A DNA stretch of 64,000 nucleotides from an uncultured Bacteroidales bacterium (GTDB lineage Bacteria > Bacteroidota > Bacteroidia > Bacteroidales > UBA3824). This document shows positions 49,691-59,222 of this stretch, one piece after another. The position numbers were made by a program, and so were the translations under genes. The stretch is taken from the NCBI GenBank assembly GCA_937877455.1, contig CALFIU010000044.1:1-64000 (forward strand), read 5' to 3'. Each line of letters begins with the position of its first letter. Within the stretch, counting starts at the first letter, position 1. The notes below the pieces were generated by a model. The model ran no database searches. It saw only the letters and a list, made by a program, of their open reading frames with translations, and was not told where the DNA came from.

Positions 49691-51856
49691 TTAAAATTGA
49701 AAATATATAAAAGGCTGTAAATCAGAGGATTTTACTTGATACAGCACAAAAATTATTGCTATGCTAATTAATACTTTTGCCCAAATAGGTGTGTTTATAA
49801 ACCATTGGGTGTAACGTTCTTTAAACGGAGCTGACAGCCAGTGTACAAAAAAGCCAAATAACATTACTGCAAATACTTTTTTGTAACTTTCTGTCATTGT
49901 GGGTATTAGTGTTATATCCCAACCATTAAGTAGTCGTTCAAGTATAAATTCGGTGGTTTCTATATCAGGTGCTCTAAACCATATACGTGTAAATGTTATA
50001 AAGTTGAATGTTAGGAATATACCCCAAAAATATGGTATGAATTTTTGTGGCTCTTTGAGTTGTCTTTTAACGCTGAAAAATTGATTACCAGCCAAAATTA
50101 TTGCCGAAAGTAACATGTAGATTACAAAAACTGGGTCGGTATTGCCGCAAAAGCAAATAAATAGCGATACGAAAAAGTTTATCCACATTAACGCTGATAT
50201 TCTTATGTCTTCTTTGTAGTTGATGTCTATTTTGTCGGCTGTGTAGAATGTTAAAAATGCGAATAAACTTAGGCTAATCCAACAAATATATTTATATTGT
50301 GTAAACCAGTAACCAGTTATTACAGTGGCAGAAAGCGTAAAAAACATTATTAATATTCCACCAAGAATGTATTTTAGTATTTTATGAGGTCTTGTTTGGG
50401 ATATTCTAACCAACCATGTAAAGTAGCAGAAAAACCATACAAAATCTGCTATTGCCCAAAGCCACAATACGTTAACATTGGTTATATAGCCCAAGTGATA
50501 TGCTATGGCGGTGGATATGTTGGCAACTGCAAATATTATCCATCGTAACACTTGTTTTTCTTTTTTCCAAAGTTTTGATACTACAGATCCAATGCCGTTG
50601 TAGCCGCCCCAAATAACAAACATCCAACTTGAACCGTGCCATAATCCACCTAATAGCATGGTTATTAGATTATTCATTGCGGTGGTTAGCGTTAGTTTAA
50701 AATTTGGGAAAAATGCTGCAAATATTGCCAATACACCCATAACAGAAAACATTGCTACGGCCAATTTCCAACTTCCTGCTAACATGGCAATCACCAACAA
50801 AAACACCACCCAACAGATGTATCCGCCAGCTGAGCCGTTGCGGTTGCCGCCTATTGGAATGTAAAGATAGTCGCGTAGCCACGTTGAAAGGCTTATATGC
50901 CAACGTCGCCAAAATTCTGCCGCGCTTTTGGCTTTGTATGGCGAGTTGAAGTTGATGCTTAACCTAAATCCCATCATTAGTGCAAGTCCAATGGCTATGT
51001 CGGTGTAGCCGCTAAAATCGGTATAAACTTGTAGACTATAGCCGTAAAGCGACATTAGGGTTTCAAAGCCAGAATATTTCATGGGCGAATCGAATACGCG
51101 ATCGATAAAATTGATTGAGATATAGTCGGAGATGAATACTTTTTTTATTAATCCTTTTAATACCATAAATAATGCAAGACCAAATTCTTGTTTGGTTAAT
51201 GAATAATCTTTGTAGAGTTGAGGTATAAATTCAGAGGCTCTTACAATAGGTCCTGCAACAAGTTGAGGAAAAAAAGATACGTAAAAACCAAAATCAAGAA
51301 CGCTTTTTACGGGTTCAATTTGTTTTCGATAAACATCCACGCAATAACTTATGGCTTGAAATGTAAAAAACGATATGCCTACAGGTAGAAATATTTTGTC
51401 GGTTACAAAATTGGTGTTAAACAAATTGTTGGTGGCAAGCGAAAAATAATTTACAACATGAAATTGAGTTTGGAATACGTCATTTATGGAGTTTACAATA
51501 AATGCAGCGTATTTGAAATAAAACAAAATCAGTAGGTTTAGTGTTATTCCGAGAGCCAATAGCCATTTTTTTCCTATGGAGTTTTGGCATTTGTGCATTA
51601 GTTTAGTTATGTAAAAGGCTGATACAATGGTAAATACAAGTAGTATTACAAAAATGCCGCCAGTTTTGTAGTAAAAAAACAAACTGCATAGCAGTAAGTA
51701 TATGTTTCTTAGTGCTTTGCGTTTGTAAACCAATGCGTAAAATACCAATACAATGCTAAAAAATCCCCAAAAATAAAATTGGGTAAACAGCAAAGGTCTG
51801 TCTTGTTGATAGGTGAAAATATTTTTTAAATCAAGTAGTTGCAAAAAAGATTCCAT
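49691..51856 (-). CDS. MBOAT family O-acyltransferase (AlgI/PatA type)
   Basis: A 721-residue polytopic membrane protein. The N-terminal and middle parts (helices from about 30 on, with LPVGISFFTFQAISYCVDVY at 157-176 and FFPQLVAGPIVRASEFIPQL at 195-214) are the AlgI/DltB core. The two key histidines are His320 in EFWRRWHISLSTW and His407 in MLLGGLWHGSSWM. The extra roughly 200 C-terminal residues add more helices. It should carry acyl, probably acetyl, groups across the membrane for attachment to an extracytoplasmic polymer. Two SGNH-type genes directly upstream make the usual transfer partners. Confidence 0.88.
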   Translation of the reverse strand: MESFLQLLDLKNIFTYQQDRPLLFTQFYFWGFFSIVLVFYALVYKRKALRNIYLLLCSLFFYYKTGGIFVILLVFTIVSAFYITKLMHKCQNSIGKKWLLALGITLNLLILFYFKYAAFIVNSINDVFQTQFHVVNYFSLATNNLFNTNFVTDKIFLPVGISFFTFQAISYCVDVYRKQIEPVKSVLDFGFYVSFFPQLVAGPIVRASEFIPQLYKDYSLTKQEFGLALFMVLKGLIKKVFISDYISINFIDRVFDSPMKYSGFETLMSLYGYSLQVYTDFSGYTDIAIGLALMMGFRLSINFNSPYKAKSAAEFWRRWHISLSTWLRDYLYIPIGGNRNGSAGGYICWVVFLLVIAMLAGSWKLAVAMFSVMGVLAIFAAFFPNFKLTLTTAMNNLITMLLGGLWHGSSWMFVIWGGYNGIGSVVSKLWKKEKQVLRWIIFAVANISTAIAYHLGYITNVNVLWLWAIADFVWFFCYFTWLVRISQTRPHKILKYILGGILIMFFTLSATVITGYWFTQYKYICWISLSLFAFLTFYTADKIDINYKEDIRISALMWINFFVSLFICFCGNTDPVFVIYMLLSAIILAGNQFFSVKRQLKEPQKFIPYFWGIFLTFNFITFTRIWFRAPDIETTEFILERLLNGWDITLIPTMTESYKKVFAVMLFGFFVHWLSAPFKERYTQWFINTPIWAKVLISIAIIFVLYQVKSSDLQPFIYFQF

Positions 51857-51910
51857 TACTGTTTGTTAAATAAAATTTTACAAATGTATTAAAAACTATA
51901 ATTTTTTTTA

Positions 51911-53170
51911 TTAGTTTTTTCTAATTTTTTTTTCAACATAATCGTCATACGCTTCTAAAAAGGCATTGAAAAACATGTCTGCAGAAAAAGTGTATCCCGA
52001 TGCCGTCATGTGTACCTTGTCGTAAGCCATAAGTCCTTTGTTTACCCATGTTAATGATGAACCAAATCCGCCCATCATGTCGTAAAGACTCCACATTGTT
52101 GCTTTGTATTTGTTTACGAGTTGTTTTATAGCATCTTCCTCTTTAGCAACGGCTGGGTTTGGTCGTTTTCTATAAAGATAGAAATCGTTGGGTACAACAA
52201 ATGTAAAGTTTACATTTGGACAGTGAAATTTTATTCTGTCAAGCAGTTGGACATAGTTGTTGTAGAATGTTTCTTGGCTAAAATTGGTTGTGTTGCCATC
52301 GTTTACACCGAGAAAAACTACAATCCAATCTGGTTGAAGAAGTTTTAGTTGTCCTGCAAAAAATTCGCATGCTAACCACGATTTTATGCTCGCTCCGTTA
52401 ACGCCTATTGCACTGTAAGTTATCCCAGAAGGGTTGTCGTTTTCGAGTGATATGCCGTAGAGTGTAAATTCTTTTTGGTTTTCTTTTGATTTTTCTAAAT
52501 GAAATGCTGCAGATTTAAGATATTTATCAAATTTAAATTCTGTAAGACCAAGACTATCAATGCGTTTTACGGTGTAGCCGCCGCATTTTGTGTCTGGTAC
52601 AATGTCGTACATATCGGGTGAATATGGTTTTGTTATTATTTTTATTATGTTGAAATCGTAACTTATTGGGTTGTTTGGATTCATTTTTATTGTTAGCGTT
52701 GCATTTGCGTCGTAGGTTGTTGCCGAAATGCCAGCAAGTCCAAGTTGACAAGCACGTTTCCATTCTATATTGCGGCATGTACTCCAAAATCCTGTATATG
52801 AAATACTATAGTTGGACGGATTGTTGGATTTTGTCATTTTGTATGGAAAAATAAAGCCGCGCGAGCCAACCATACCTGGGTGAAGCGATTGTAGTCGGTA
52901 GCGCATACGACCAGAAAATATGTCGGCTTGTGTATGTGATGCTCCAAGTTGAACAACGTTTAACCTTTGGTTGCCGTTGGAAATCATTGCATATATTTTT
53001 TCAAAAATTTTTTCAAAATTTGTTGGGTCGTTAGAAAATATGAGTTTATTTTTGTCGTAATTTACAAAATTATAGTTGGTTATATCGTATGGATAGTCTT
53101 GCGATATGGCAGATGTTATTTTTATGAAATAAAAAAATGTTAGTGCTAAAATAAGTTTTACAAATTTCAT
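51911..53170 (-). CDS. SGNH/GDSL-type periplasmic esterase or acetyltransferase (1)
   Basis: A 419-residue exported protein with signal peptide to about residue 23 (FFYFIKITSAISQ). The SGNH blocks are NVVQLGASHTQADI (71-84, nucleophile Ser78), a Gly in NGASIKSW, the Asn block WIVVFLGVNDG, and the C-terminal DKVHMTASGY with the Asp and His of the triad near 390. The insert between blocks I and II (about 100-230) is strand-rich. In the MBOAT context it is likely to place acetyl groups on, or remove them from, a cell-wall or surface polysaccharide, like PatB or AlgJ/AlgX. It lies 13 bases after its paralogue. Confidence 0.75.
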   Translation of the reverse strand: MKFVKLILALTFFYFIKITSAISQDYPYDITNYNFVNYDKNKLIFSNDPTNFEKIFEKIYAMISNGNQRLNVVQLGASHTQADIFSGRMRYRLQSLHPGMVGSRGFIFPYKMTKSNNPSNYSISYTGFWSTCRNIEWKRACQLGLAGISATTYDANATLTIKMNPNNPISYDFNIIKIITKPYSPDMYDIVPDTKCGGYTVKRIDSLGLTEFKFDKYLKSAAFHLEKSKENQKEFTLYGISLENDNPSGITYSAIGVNGASIKSWLACEFFAGQLKLLQPDWIVVFLGVNDGNTTNFSQETFYNNYVQLLDRIKFHCPNVNFTFVVPNDFYLYRKRPNPAVAKEEDAIKQLVNKYKATMWSLYDMMGGFGSSLTWVNKGLMAYDKVHMTASGYTFSADMFFNAFLEAYDDYVEKKIRKN

Positions 53171-53183
53171 TTTTCTAAAACAG

Positions 53184-54782
53184 TTATTTTTTGTTTAAAT
53201 ATTCGTTGTATCTTCCAATGAGAGCGGAGTAAAACATTTTTGCCATGATGTTGGCACCGTTGGGTGTGAAGTGTACAAAGTCTTTTTCTGCCAGTGCAGG
53301 CTCGTTAAAAACCCAACTTGGCATTGAATTTTCGCCACCCATTGCCGAATACATGTCCCAAAATGCGCAACCGTTAGCAAAGGCGGCTTGGCGCATTGCT
53401 TCCACCACATCTGGAAGTACTTCGTAGGTTTGATATTCGTCAGCTACTTTGGTACTCATATCTGCTGGTCCAATTACAATTATCGACATGTCGGGGCGTA
53501 TGCGTCTTAATAGTCGTAATTGTGCAGAAAACATACTTTTGTAGTTTTTTACAGATTCTTTGGTAAGGTATGGAACTGTGTTGCCGCCAAATTGGAGTAT
53601 TGCGAGTTTTACGTTCATGTCGGAGTACATGTTTTTTAAAAATTCGGAGTTCATTTGTGTAAAAATTGTACCAGAGCAACCGCGCAATGCAACATTGTCA
53701 ACAGCAACGCCTGAGCGTCCGTCCATGGCAAAACAATAGATTTCTGGGCTTTCTGTTGCCGAAAATTCCATTCGAAGATTTTGTGGGGCAGTTTCAAAAT
53801 TCCATTTTTTTATTGAATAATATTCGGAGGCTTTTACTGAGTCGGAAAAAAGCATTGTTTCTCCATCAAAAACTTTAACTAAAAAGTTTTCTTTGCAGTT
53901 TCCGTAATACATTTTGCATTGTTTTACGTTCCGTGTGTTTGCACGGCTGTATTGTGGGTATTCAAATTTTAGCGAAGCATTGTGAATTTCGGGTAGTTTT
54001 TTGTTTTCTGGTGTTATAGCATTGGTGGCTGAGTTTATTAAGGCTGTTACTACTGTTGTGTCTTCAGTAGCGAGCGAGTCAATAATGTTTGTTGGAGCTG
54101 CATTGTTTTTTTGAGCAGGTTTTCGTGGTTGAGTAAACATGCAGAACGATGCTAATGCTCCATAGCGATAGTGTTTTACAGCGGTGTCTGTTTTTGGAAA
54201 TATGGTATAACGTTTCCAGTTTTCAGAATTTTTTATGCCCACTGGCGATTTGTAGTCGTATGCGGTTTTGGCTGGTACAAGTCCGGGGCCAGAACCTCCA
54301 AATTGTGCTTGTATTTGTGCTCGTAGATAACCCGTTATTCTGTCCGTTTCTATTTGAGAATCGCCATAGTGCAGTATTCTTATTGTTTTTTGTAATTCAT
54401 TTCCCGAAGATAGTGCGTCGAAAATTTTTTTTAAACATTCGAGGTTGTTGTTGGGAAGTTCAAGAAGTTGTTTTATTGTTCCTGCTTTTACTGGTTTTGC
54501 TTTAAAGTTGAGTAGGGTAGAGTCGATGTATTCTTTTTCGGGTTCAATTATATCTGCAAGAGTATCGTTGAAAACATCTTTGTTGCTTTCTATAATTTCT
54601 GCCAATACAGAATCTTTTGCATCACTATTTTTATTTTTGCTTGAAAGAATGTCTGCTATTGAAGGAAAATACAACGTTGTGTTTTTGTTTATTTCAATTC
54701 CTTTGTCTGGAAAAACTGCTGATATTATTGCTAATCCTGCCAGAACCGCCAGAACAAACCAAAGTACGTTTGATGGTTTCAC
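53184..54782 (-). CDS. SGNH/GDSL-type membrane-anchored esterase or acetyltransferase (2)
   Basis: A 532-residue protein when started at GTG 54780-54782, just before the membrane helix (NVLWFVLAVLAGLAIISAVF). No ATG is available; a TTG at 54845 would add 21 residues. After a Ser/Asp-rich linker, block I is IRILHYGDSQIETDR with Ser in GDSQ. Block III is LAILQFGGNTVPY, where a GxN form replaces GxND. The triad block is DFVHFTPNGANIM. A Thr/Ala-rich insert (about 225-265) separates strands of an accessory beta domain. Pairs of SGNH proteins with one MBOAT protein are known O-acetylation cassettes. Localised at the periplasmic face of the inner membrane. Confidence 0.7.
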   Translation of the reverse strand: MKPSNVLWFVLAVLAGLAIISAVFPDKGIEINKNTTLYFPSIADILSSKNKNSDAKDSVLAEIIESNKDVFNDTLADIIEPEKEYIDSTLLNFKAKPVKAGTIKQLLELPNNNLECLKKIFDALSSGNELQKTIRILHYGDSQIETDRITGYLRAQIQAQFGGSGPGLVPAKTAYDYKSPVGIKNSENWKRYTIFPKTDTAVKHYRYGALASFCMFTQPRKPAQKNNAAPTNIIDSLATEDTTVVTALINSATNAITPENKKLPEIHNASLKFEYPQYSRANTRNVKQCKMYYGNCKENFLVKVFDGETMLFSDSVKASEYYSIKKWNFETAPQNLRMEFSATESPEIYCFAMDGRSGVAVDNVALRGCSGTIFTQMNSEFLKNMYSDMNVKLAILQFGGNTVPYLTKESVKNYKSMFSAQLRLLRRIRPDMSIIVIGPADMSTKVADEYQTYEVLPDVVEAMRQAAFANGCAFWDMYSAMGGENSMPSWVFNEPALAEKDFVHFTPNGANIMAKMFYSALIGRYNEYLNKK

Positions 54783-54873
54783 TTGTAAAATATAATTGTG
54801 TTTTACAAAAAGCGGGCGAAAAACAAATTGATGCTTTCCGCCCAAACAATGTTTTGTGTTAAAAAATAGATTT

Positions 54874-56511
54874 TTAGTTTTTTCTTCTTATTTTTATAAC
54901 CTGACCAATTTGAAGACGACGTACATCAGCGGCAGTAAAACCGTTGATTTTCATTATGTCTTGGTCGGTTATGCCTTGATAGCGTGCTGCTATTGTTGAT
55001 ATATTGTCCCCACGTTTTATTGTATAATACTCAAAATTTTTGTCGAGAGTTTTTCCTGTTGTGCTGCTTTGTGCTACGATAGCATTACTTTTTTGTGCTT
55101 GTTTTTGCTCAAATGTCATCGTATTGATGTTTTTGTAAGTATTGAGTTTTTTGGTTGGCACATAAACAGTAAGTTTTTGACCTACGTTTAGGCGGTTGCC
55201 TTCGATATTGTTCCAACATTTTAGTTTTGTAATTTTTACATCATACCAGTTGGAGATAAAACCGAATGTATCGCCTTGTTTTACAGTGTAAAACAATTTT
55301 GTTGAGCCTGCTGGAATTGACGCATCGCAAGGTTCTGGGGTATAGCGGTGCGTGCTTGCAGTGGTGCTACGTGCTGCTGTTGAACTTGCTGTTTGCCTAA
55401 ATTCTGGTGTACCGTGTTGTGGGGCAAAGTATATAGAATCTTTATAGGCATATATTTCTTTTTCTTGGTCGGCAAATTTTACAGCCAAGTCAGCTGGTAG
55501 TCTTAAAGGTTCGGGTTTTAGTTGTCCAGGGATAATGTCTTTTTTGTATTGAGGATTAAGATCGCGTAGAAGATCCATTGAAATACCAAGCATTTCAGAA
55601 ACTTGACCAAGGTGAAGTTTTTGCGAAACCATAACGGTGTCGGAATAAGCAGGCATTTGTACTTGTACTGGTGTGTAGTTGTGTTGTTTGTAGAAGTTCA
55701 TAAGATAATTAACGCTTATGAATGCAGGAACGTAACCTCGGGTTTCCATTGGTAGATACTTGTATATATCCCAAAAATTTGTTTTGCCTCCAGAACGTTT
55801 TATAGCTTTGTTAACGTTACCGGGACCACAATTGTATGCTGCAATTACTAAAGCCCAATCTCCATAAATGTTGTAGAGATCTTTTAAAAACTTAGCTGCT
55901 GCTTCAGTTTCTTTGGCAGGGTCGCGTCTGTCGTCTATAAGTGAATTGATTTCAAGTCCGTACATTTTGCCAGTTCCATACATAAATTGCCAAAGTCCTG
56001 TTGCACCAGCGCGTGATACGGCACGTGGATTAAGTGCAGATTCTACTATAGTAAGGTATTTTAATTCAAGAGGGATGTCGTATTTGTCAAACACTGGCTC
56101 TATCATTGGAAAATAATATTGGCTCATTCCTAAAATCATAGGCATGAGGTATTTTCCACGTCTTATGTACATTTCTATCCAATCTTTTACCTTTTGATTA
56201 TATACCAATGGAAATGTTGTAGGTATTTGTTTAAGGCATGCTTCGTAGATAGAGTCGGAATAAAAAACTGGAAGTGCGTCTGAATCTACGGTTGAGCGCA
56301 TTTCTTTTGAATCCATTGTGTTTTTTATGTACCAAAGAGAAAGAAGGCTGTCGATACCATCCGAAACTTGACCTTCTTCAATTCGTAATTCTTCGGCAGG
56401 TGTAAACTCAACATCGCTAACACTGAGCGAGTCGTTTTCTTGTGCTGTGGCAACCGTAGAAACTGCCGTTAAGCATCCTGCTGTTAATAATGATAGAATA
56501 AATTTCTGCAT
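54874..56511 (-). CDS. MltD-type lytic transglycosylase with LysM domains
   Basis: A 545-residue exported murein hydrolase: signal peptide to about residue 23 (VSTVATA). The SLT domain (about 135-270) has the catalytic Glu157 in YLTIVESALNPRAVS, then AGATGLWQFMYGTGKMYGL and VIAAYNCGPGNVNKAI. Two clear LysM domains follow: FYTVKQGDTFGFISNWYDV near 410 and YYTIKRGDNISTIAARY near 498. It cleaves peptidoglycan strands to 1,6-anhydro ends. The neighbours parA-parB-DUF5683 are its usual company in Bacteroidetes. Confidence 0.9.
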   Translation of the reverse strand: MQKFILSLLTAGCLTAVSTVATAQENDSLSVSDVEFTPAEELRIEEGQVSDGIDSLLSLWYIKNTMDSKEMRSTVDSDALPVFYSDSIYEACLKQIPTTFPLVYNQKVKDWIEMYIRRGKYLMPMILGMSQYYFPMIEPVFDKYDIPLELKYLTIVESALNPRAVSRAGATGLWQFMYGTGKMYGLEINSLIDDRRDPAKETEAAAKFLKDLYNIYGDWALVIAAYNCGPGNVNKAIKRSGGKTNFWDIYKYLPMETRGYVPAFISVNYLMNFYKQHNYTPVQVQMPAYSDTVMVSQKLHLGQVSEMLGISMDLLRDLNPQYKKDIIPGQLKPEPLRLPADLAVKFADQEKEIYAYKDSIYFAPQHGTPEFRQTASSTAARSTTASTHRYTPEPCDASIPAGSTKLFYTVKQGDTFGFISNWYDVKITKLKCWNNIEGNRLNVGQKLTVYVPTKKLNTYKNINTMTFEQKQAQKSNAIVAQSSTTGKTLDKNFEYYTIKRGDNISTIAARYQGITDQDIMKINGFTAADVRRLQIGQVIKIRRKN

Positions 56512-56545
56512 AATGTAAAAAAAAAATTTTATATTTTAATTCTTG

Positions 56546-57247
56546 TTAAAATTTCAATACAATTCTTGCGCCAAAAACGGCATTGTTGCAATAAAAAGAC
56601 GACGGTGCTGTGAATGGCTCTATGTGCAGAGCGATGTCGTCGGTAACGTTGTAGTCGTAAAGATGCGCATCAACAACGGCATCAAATATATTCATCATAT
56701 ATACAAGGAACATACCAATATAGCACATATCTCTGTATCGACGGTATTTGCGCATATAATAAACAATGTCAGACTCGTTTGTAAGTCCATAAAAACTTCG
56801 TCCCGCTGATGTTGTGTCGCCTGCTGCCATAGCGAGAAAGTAGCGTTCATCGTTTTTTATTTGTTTGTAGCGAATATTGTAGAATTTGGAAACAAAAATA
56901 AGTGATCCTGCTGCACCGTATATTATGGGTACTTTCCAATATTGTCCGTTATAAATTTGACCGGCTCCTGGTACTGCAAACGACAGCCATCCTGCGAGTT
57001 TGGGATTTTTTGTCGGAGCTACAAAATTGGAGTCGTTTAGGTATTCGCTGTCTTCTACAAATTGGTAGTTGTCGCCGTCAACAGAAAAACGTCCGCGTGT
57101 GCTATCACGGTTTCCTTCTCTGTATCCCTGTTTTACGGCTGGATCTTTTAGGTCTGGCTCATCAGGATTTTGTGCGTTTAATGTTTTTGCTGGCAACATC
57201 ATCGCCAACAAAAACATTAAACTAAAGATGCGAACAATTTTCCACAT
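56546..57247 (-). CDS. DUF5683 domain protein
   Basis: A 233-residue exported or membrane protein with signal peptide to about residue 25 (LPAKTLNA). The DUF5683 core starts near residue 80 with NPKLAGWLSFAVPGAGQIYNG, then YWKVPIIYGAAGSLIF, and a late YRRYRDMCYIGMFLVYMMNIFDAVVDAHL block. Two or three hydrophobic segments could be membrane helices or barrel strands. Function unknown. It lies 8 bases after parB and 34 bases before the transglycosylase, a conserved order in Bacteroidetes that links it to envelope growth. Confidence 0.8.
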   Translation of the reverse strand: MWKIVRIFSLMFLLAMMLPAKTLNAQNPDEPDLKDPAVKQGYREGNRDSTRGRFSVDGDNYQFVEDSEYLNDSNFVAPTKNPKLAGWLSFAVPGAGQIYNGQYWKVPIIYGAAGSLIFVSKFYNIRYKQIKNDERYFLAMAAGDTTSAGRSFYGLTNESDIVYYMRKYRRYRDMCYIGMFLVYMMNIFDAVVDAHLYDYNVTDDIALHIEPFTAPSSFYCNNAVFGARIVLKF

Positions 57248-57255
57248 GCTAAAAT

Positions 57256-58218
57256 TTAAAGTTGTATGCTGTTAAGCATGTTTATTATTTTTTCGTAGTC
57301 TTCCTGCGAGTTTAGGTTAAATGTAAGTTTGCAACTTCCCTTACTATCAACTTTTAAATCTATAGGCACATTGAATTTTTGAGAAAAATCCTTTTTTAGT
57401 TGTTTTTGTTCGTTGCTTAATTTTGGACGCTGCACTTTTGTTAATACTTTTTTGGTATTTTGAGCGTCATCGTCGTTTGTTTGCTCGCTTTTTTCTTCTT
57501 CGTTTTGTTGGTTTTCGTTGCCGATAATATATCCGTCGGGATTTTTAACAAGTTCTTCTACTTGTCGAGCCGAAAGCCTGTTTTCATATATTTTTCTAAA
57601 CAATTCAACCTGCAGATTTTCGTCTTCAATGCTTATTAGCGGTCTTACTTGACCAACAGATATTAGTTTGTTTCGTAAGGCGGCTTGTATTTCATCAGGA
57701 AGTTTTAATAGGCGTAGAAAATTAGTAATCGTTGTACGTCCTTTTCCTACGCGTTTGCTAAGGTCTTCTTGCGAAATGTTACATTCTTCCACAAGACGAC
57801 GATAACTTATAGCCACTTCTATGGCATTAAGGTCTTCGCGTTGAATGTTTTCTACCAATGCCAATTCCAAAACGGTGTTGTCGTCAGCTTCGCGGATGTA
57901 GGCTGGCACTTTTTCTAATCCAGCGATTTTTGAGGCGCGATAACGCCTTTCTCCTGATATAATTTGAAACCTATCGTCTTCGAGTTTTCGTAGGGTCAAC
58001 GGCTGTATTATGCCAAGATTTTTTATAGAATCGGCAAGTTCGTTGAGTTTTTCTTCGTCGAAAACTGTTCGCGGTTGGTCGGGATTGGGTTCTATTTTCG
58101 AAATCTCTACTTCTGCTATGTTGCCCGAAGATATTACTTCTTCGGGTTTGGCAGTGTAGGTATTATCGGATATTAGTGCTCCAAGTCCGCGACCAAGTCC
58201 TCCTTTATGTATAGCCAT
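57256..58218 (-). CDS. parB: Chromosome partitioning protein ParB
   Basis: ParB binds parS sites near the origin and spreads to form the partition complex; it is also a CTPase in this family. The 320 residues begin with GLGRGLGALI, the ParA-activating N-terminus. The CTP-binding part has QPRTVFDEEKLNELADSIK and GERRYRASKIAGL. The helix-turn-helix has LSKRVGKGRTTITNFLRLL. A charged linker (about 225-265) and a C-terminal dimerisation domain close the protein. It follows parA by 42 bases. I found no parS consensus in the window. Confidence 0.93.
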   Translation of the reverse strand: MAIHKGGLGRGLGALISDNTYTAKPEEVISSGNIAEVEISKIEPNPDQPRTVFDEEKLNELADSIKNLGIIQPLTLRKLEDDRFQIISGERRYRASKIAGLEKVPAYIREADDNTVLELALVENIQREDLNAIEVAISYRRLVEECNISQEDLSKRVGKGRTTITNFLRLLKLPDEIQAALRNKLISVGQVRPLISIEDENLQVELFRKIYENRLSARQVEELVKNPDGYIIGNENQQNEEEKSEQTNDDDAQNTKKVLTKVQRPKLSNEQKQLKKDFSQKFNVPIDLKVDSKGSCKLTFNLNSQEDYEKIINMLNSIQL

Positions 58219-58260
58219 TTTGGTTTTGTTCTTTTTGTTTTTTGTAGGATTTTTCTGGTG

Positions 58261-59043
58261 TTATGCGTTTGCTTGTATAGCGTTGTTTTCCAATATTTCT
58301 TTTGCAAGATTTAAGTAATTTATTGCGCCGTTAGAATTGGCATCATATTGTATTACTGGTTTGCCGAAACTTGGAGCTTCACTCAAACGTATATTCCTTA
58401 GTATCAATGTTTTAAATACCATATCTTGGAAGTGTTGCCTTACTTCTTCTACTACTTGGTTTGAAAGTCTTAATCTCGAATCGTACATCGTGAGTAGAAA
58501 ACCTTCTATTTGTAACGAAGTATTGAGTCTTCCTTGTATCATTTTTACTGTGTTGAGCAGTTTTCCAAGACCTTCGAGTGCGAAGTATTCGCATTGTACT
58601 GGAATTATAACACTATCTGCGGCAGTTAAAGCGTTGAGCGTTAACAATCCAAGCGAAGGCGAGCAGTCTATGAGTACGTAGTCGTATTGTCCATTGGTCT
58701 GTGCCAAAAAACGTTTCATAATTTGTTCGCGACCTTCTTTTTCGAGCATTTCTATTTCTGCGCCCACCAAATCGATGTGCGATGGAATGAGATCCAACCC
58801 GTCAACATCGGTTTTTAGTATTACGTCCTCTGGTTTTATTGTATCTTCCACAAGACAATCGTAAATGCTTTTTTCAATGCTTTTTAAGTCAAAGCCTAAA
58901 CCTGAGGTGGCGTTTGCCTGTGGGTCGGCATCAATTAATAATATTTTTTTGTCCAACACGGCAAGCGACGCTCCGAGGTTGATTGCGGTTGTAGTTTTGC
59001 CTACACCGCCTTTCTGGTTGGCTATTGCAATAACTTTTGACAT
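58261..59043 (-). CDS. parA: Chromosome partitioning ATPase ParA (Soj type)
   Basis: A 260-residue deviant Walker ATPase that drives segregation of ParB-parS complexes. Walker A is KGGVGKTTTAINLG (11-24) with the signature Lys11, Walker A' IDADPQANAT (38-47), and Walker B YVLIDCSPSLGLL. The short length and missing N-terminal DNA-binding domain mark it as chromosomal Soj type. It heads the parA-parB-DUF5683-transglycosylase cluster. Cytoplasmic, nucleoid-associated. Confidence 0.95.
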   Translation of the reverse strand: MSKVIAIANQKGGVGKTTTAINLGASLAVLDKKILLIDADPQANATSGLGFDLKSIEKSIYDCLVEDTIKPEDVILKTDVDGLDLIPSHIDLVGAEIEMLEKEGREQIMKRFLAQTNGQYDYVLIDCSPSLGLLTLNALTAADSVIIPVQCEYFALEGLGKLLNTVKMIQGRLNTSLQIEGFLLTMYDSRLRLSNQVVEEVRQHFQDMVFKTLILRNIRLSEAPSFGKPVIQYDANSNGAINYLNLAKEILENNAIQANA

Positions 59044-59098
59044 ATCGGTTTTATTAGTTTTTTTTTGTCTGCAAAAATTATAAACTCTAATAATCGCA

Positions 59099-59106
59099 CA
59101 AAGGTA
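59099..59106 (-). promoter_or_regulatory. Candidate -7 element of the parA operon
   Basis: TACCTTTG on the minus strand, 55 bases upstream of parA, is a consensus -7. The -33 region is A/T-only without TTTG. I see no gene in the surrounding 59044-59222 gap. Confidence 0.45.
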
Positions 59107-59222
59107 AGTATTTTTAATTAGATTTTTTTATTTATTTTAAAAAAAAATCTTTTGTTTTAACCTATTTTGCAATAAAACAATTAAATAGCGTTAATTTTTT
59201 TGTAAAAAAATCTTTTTTATGC

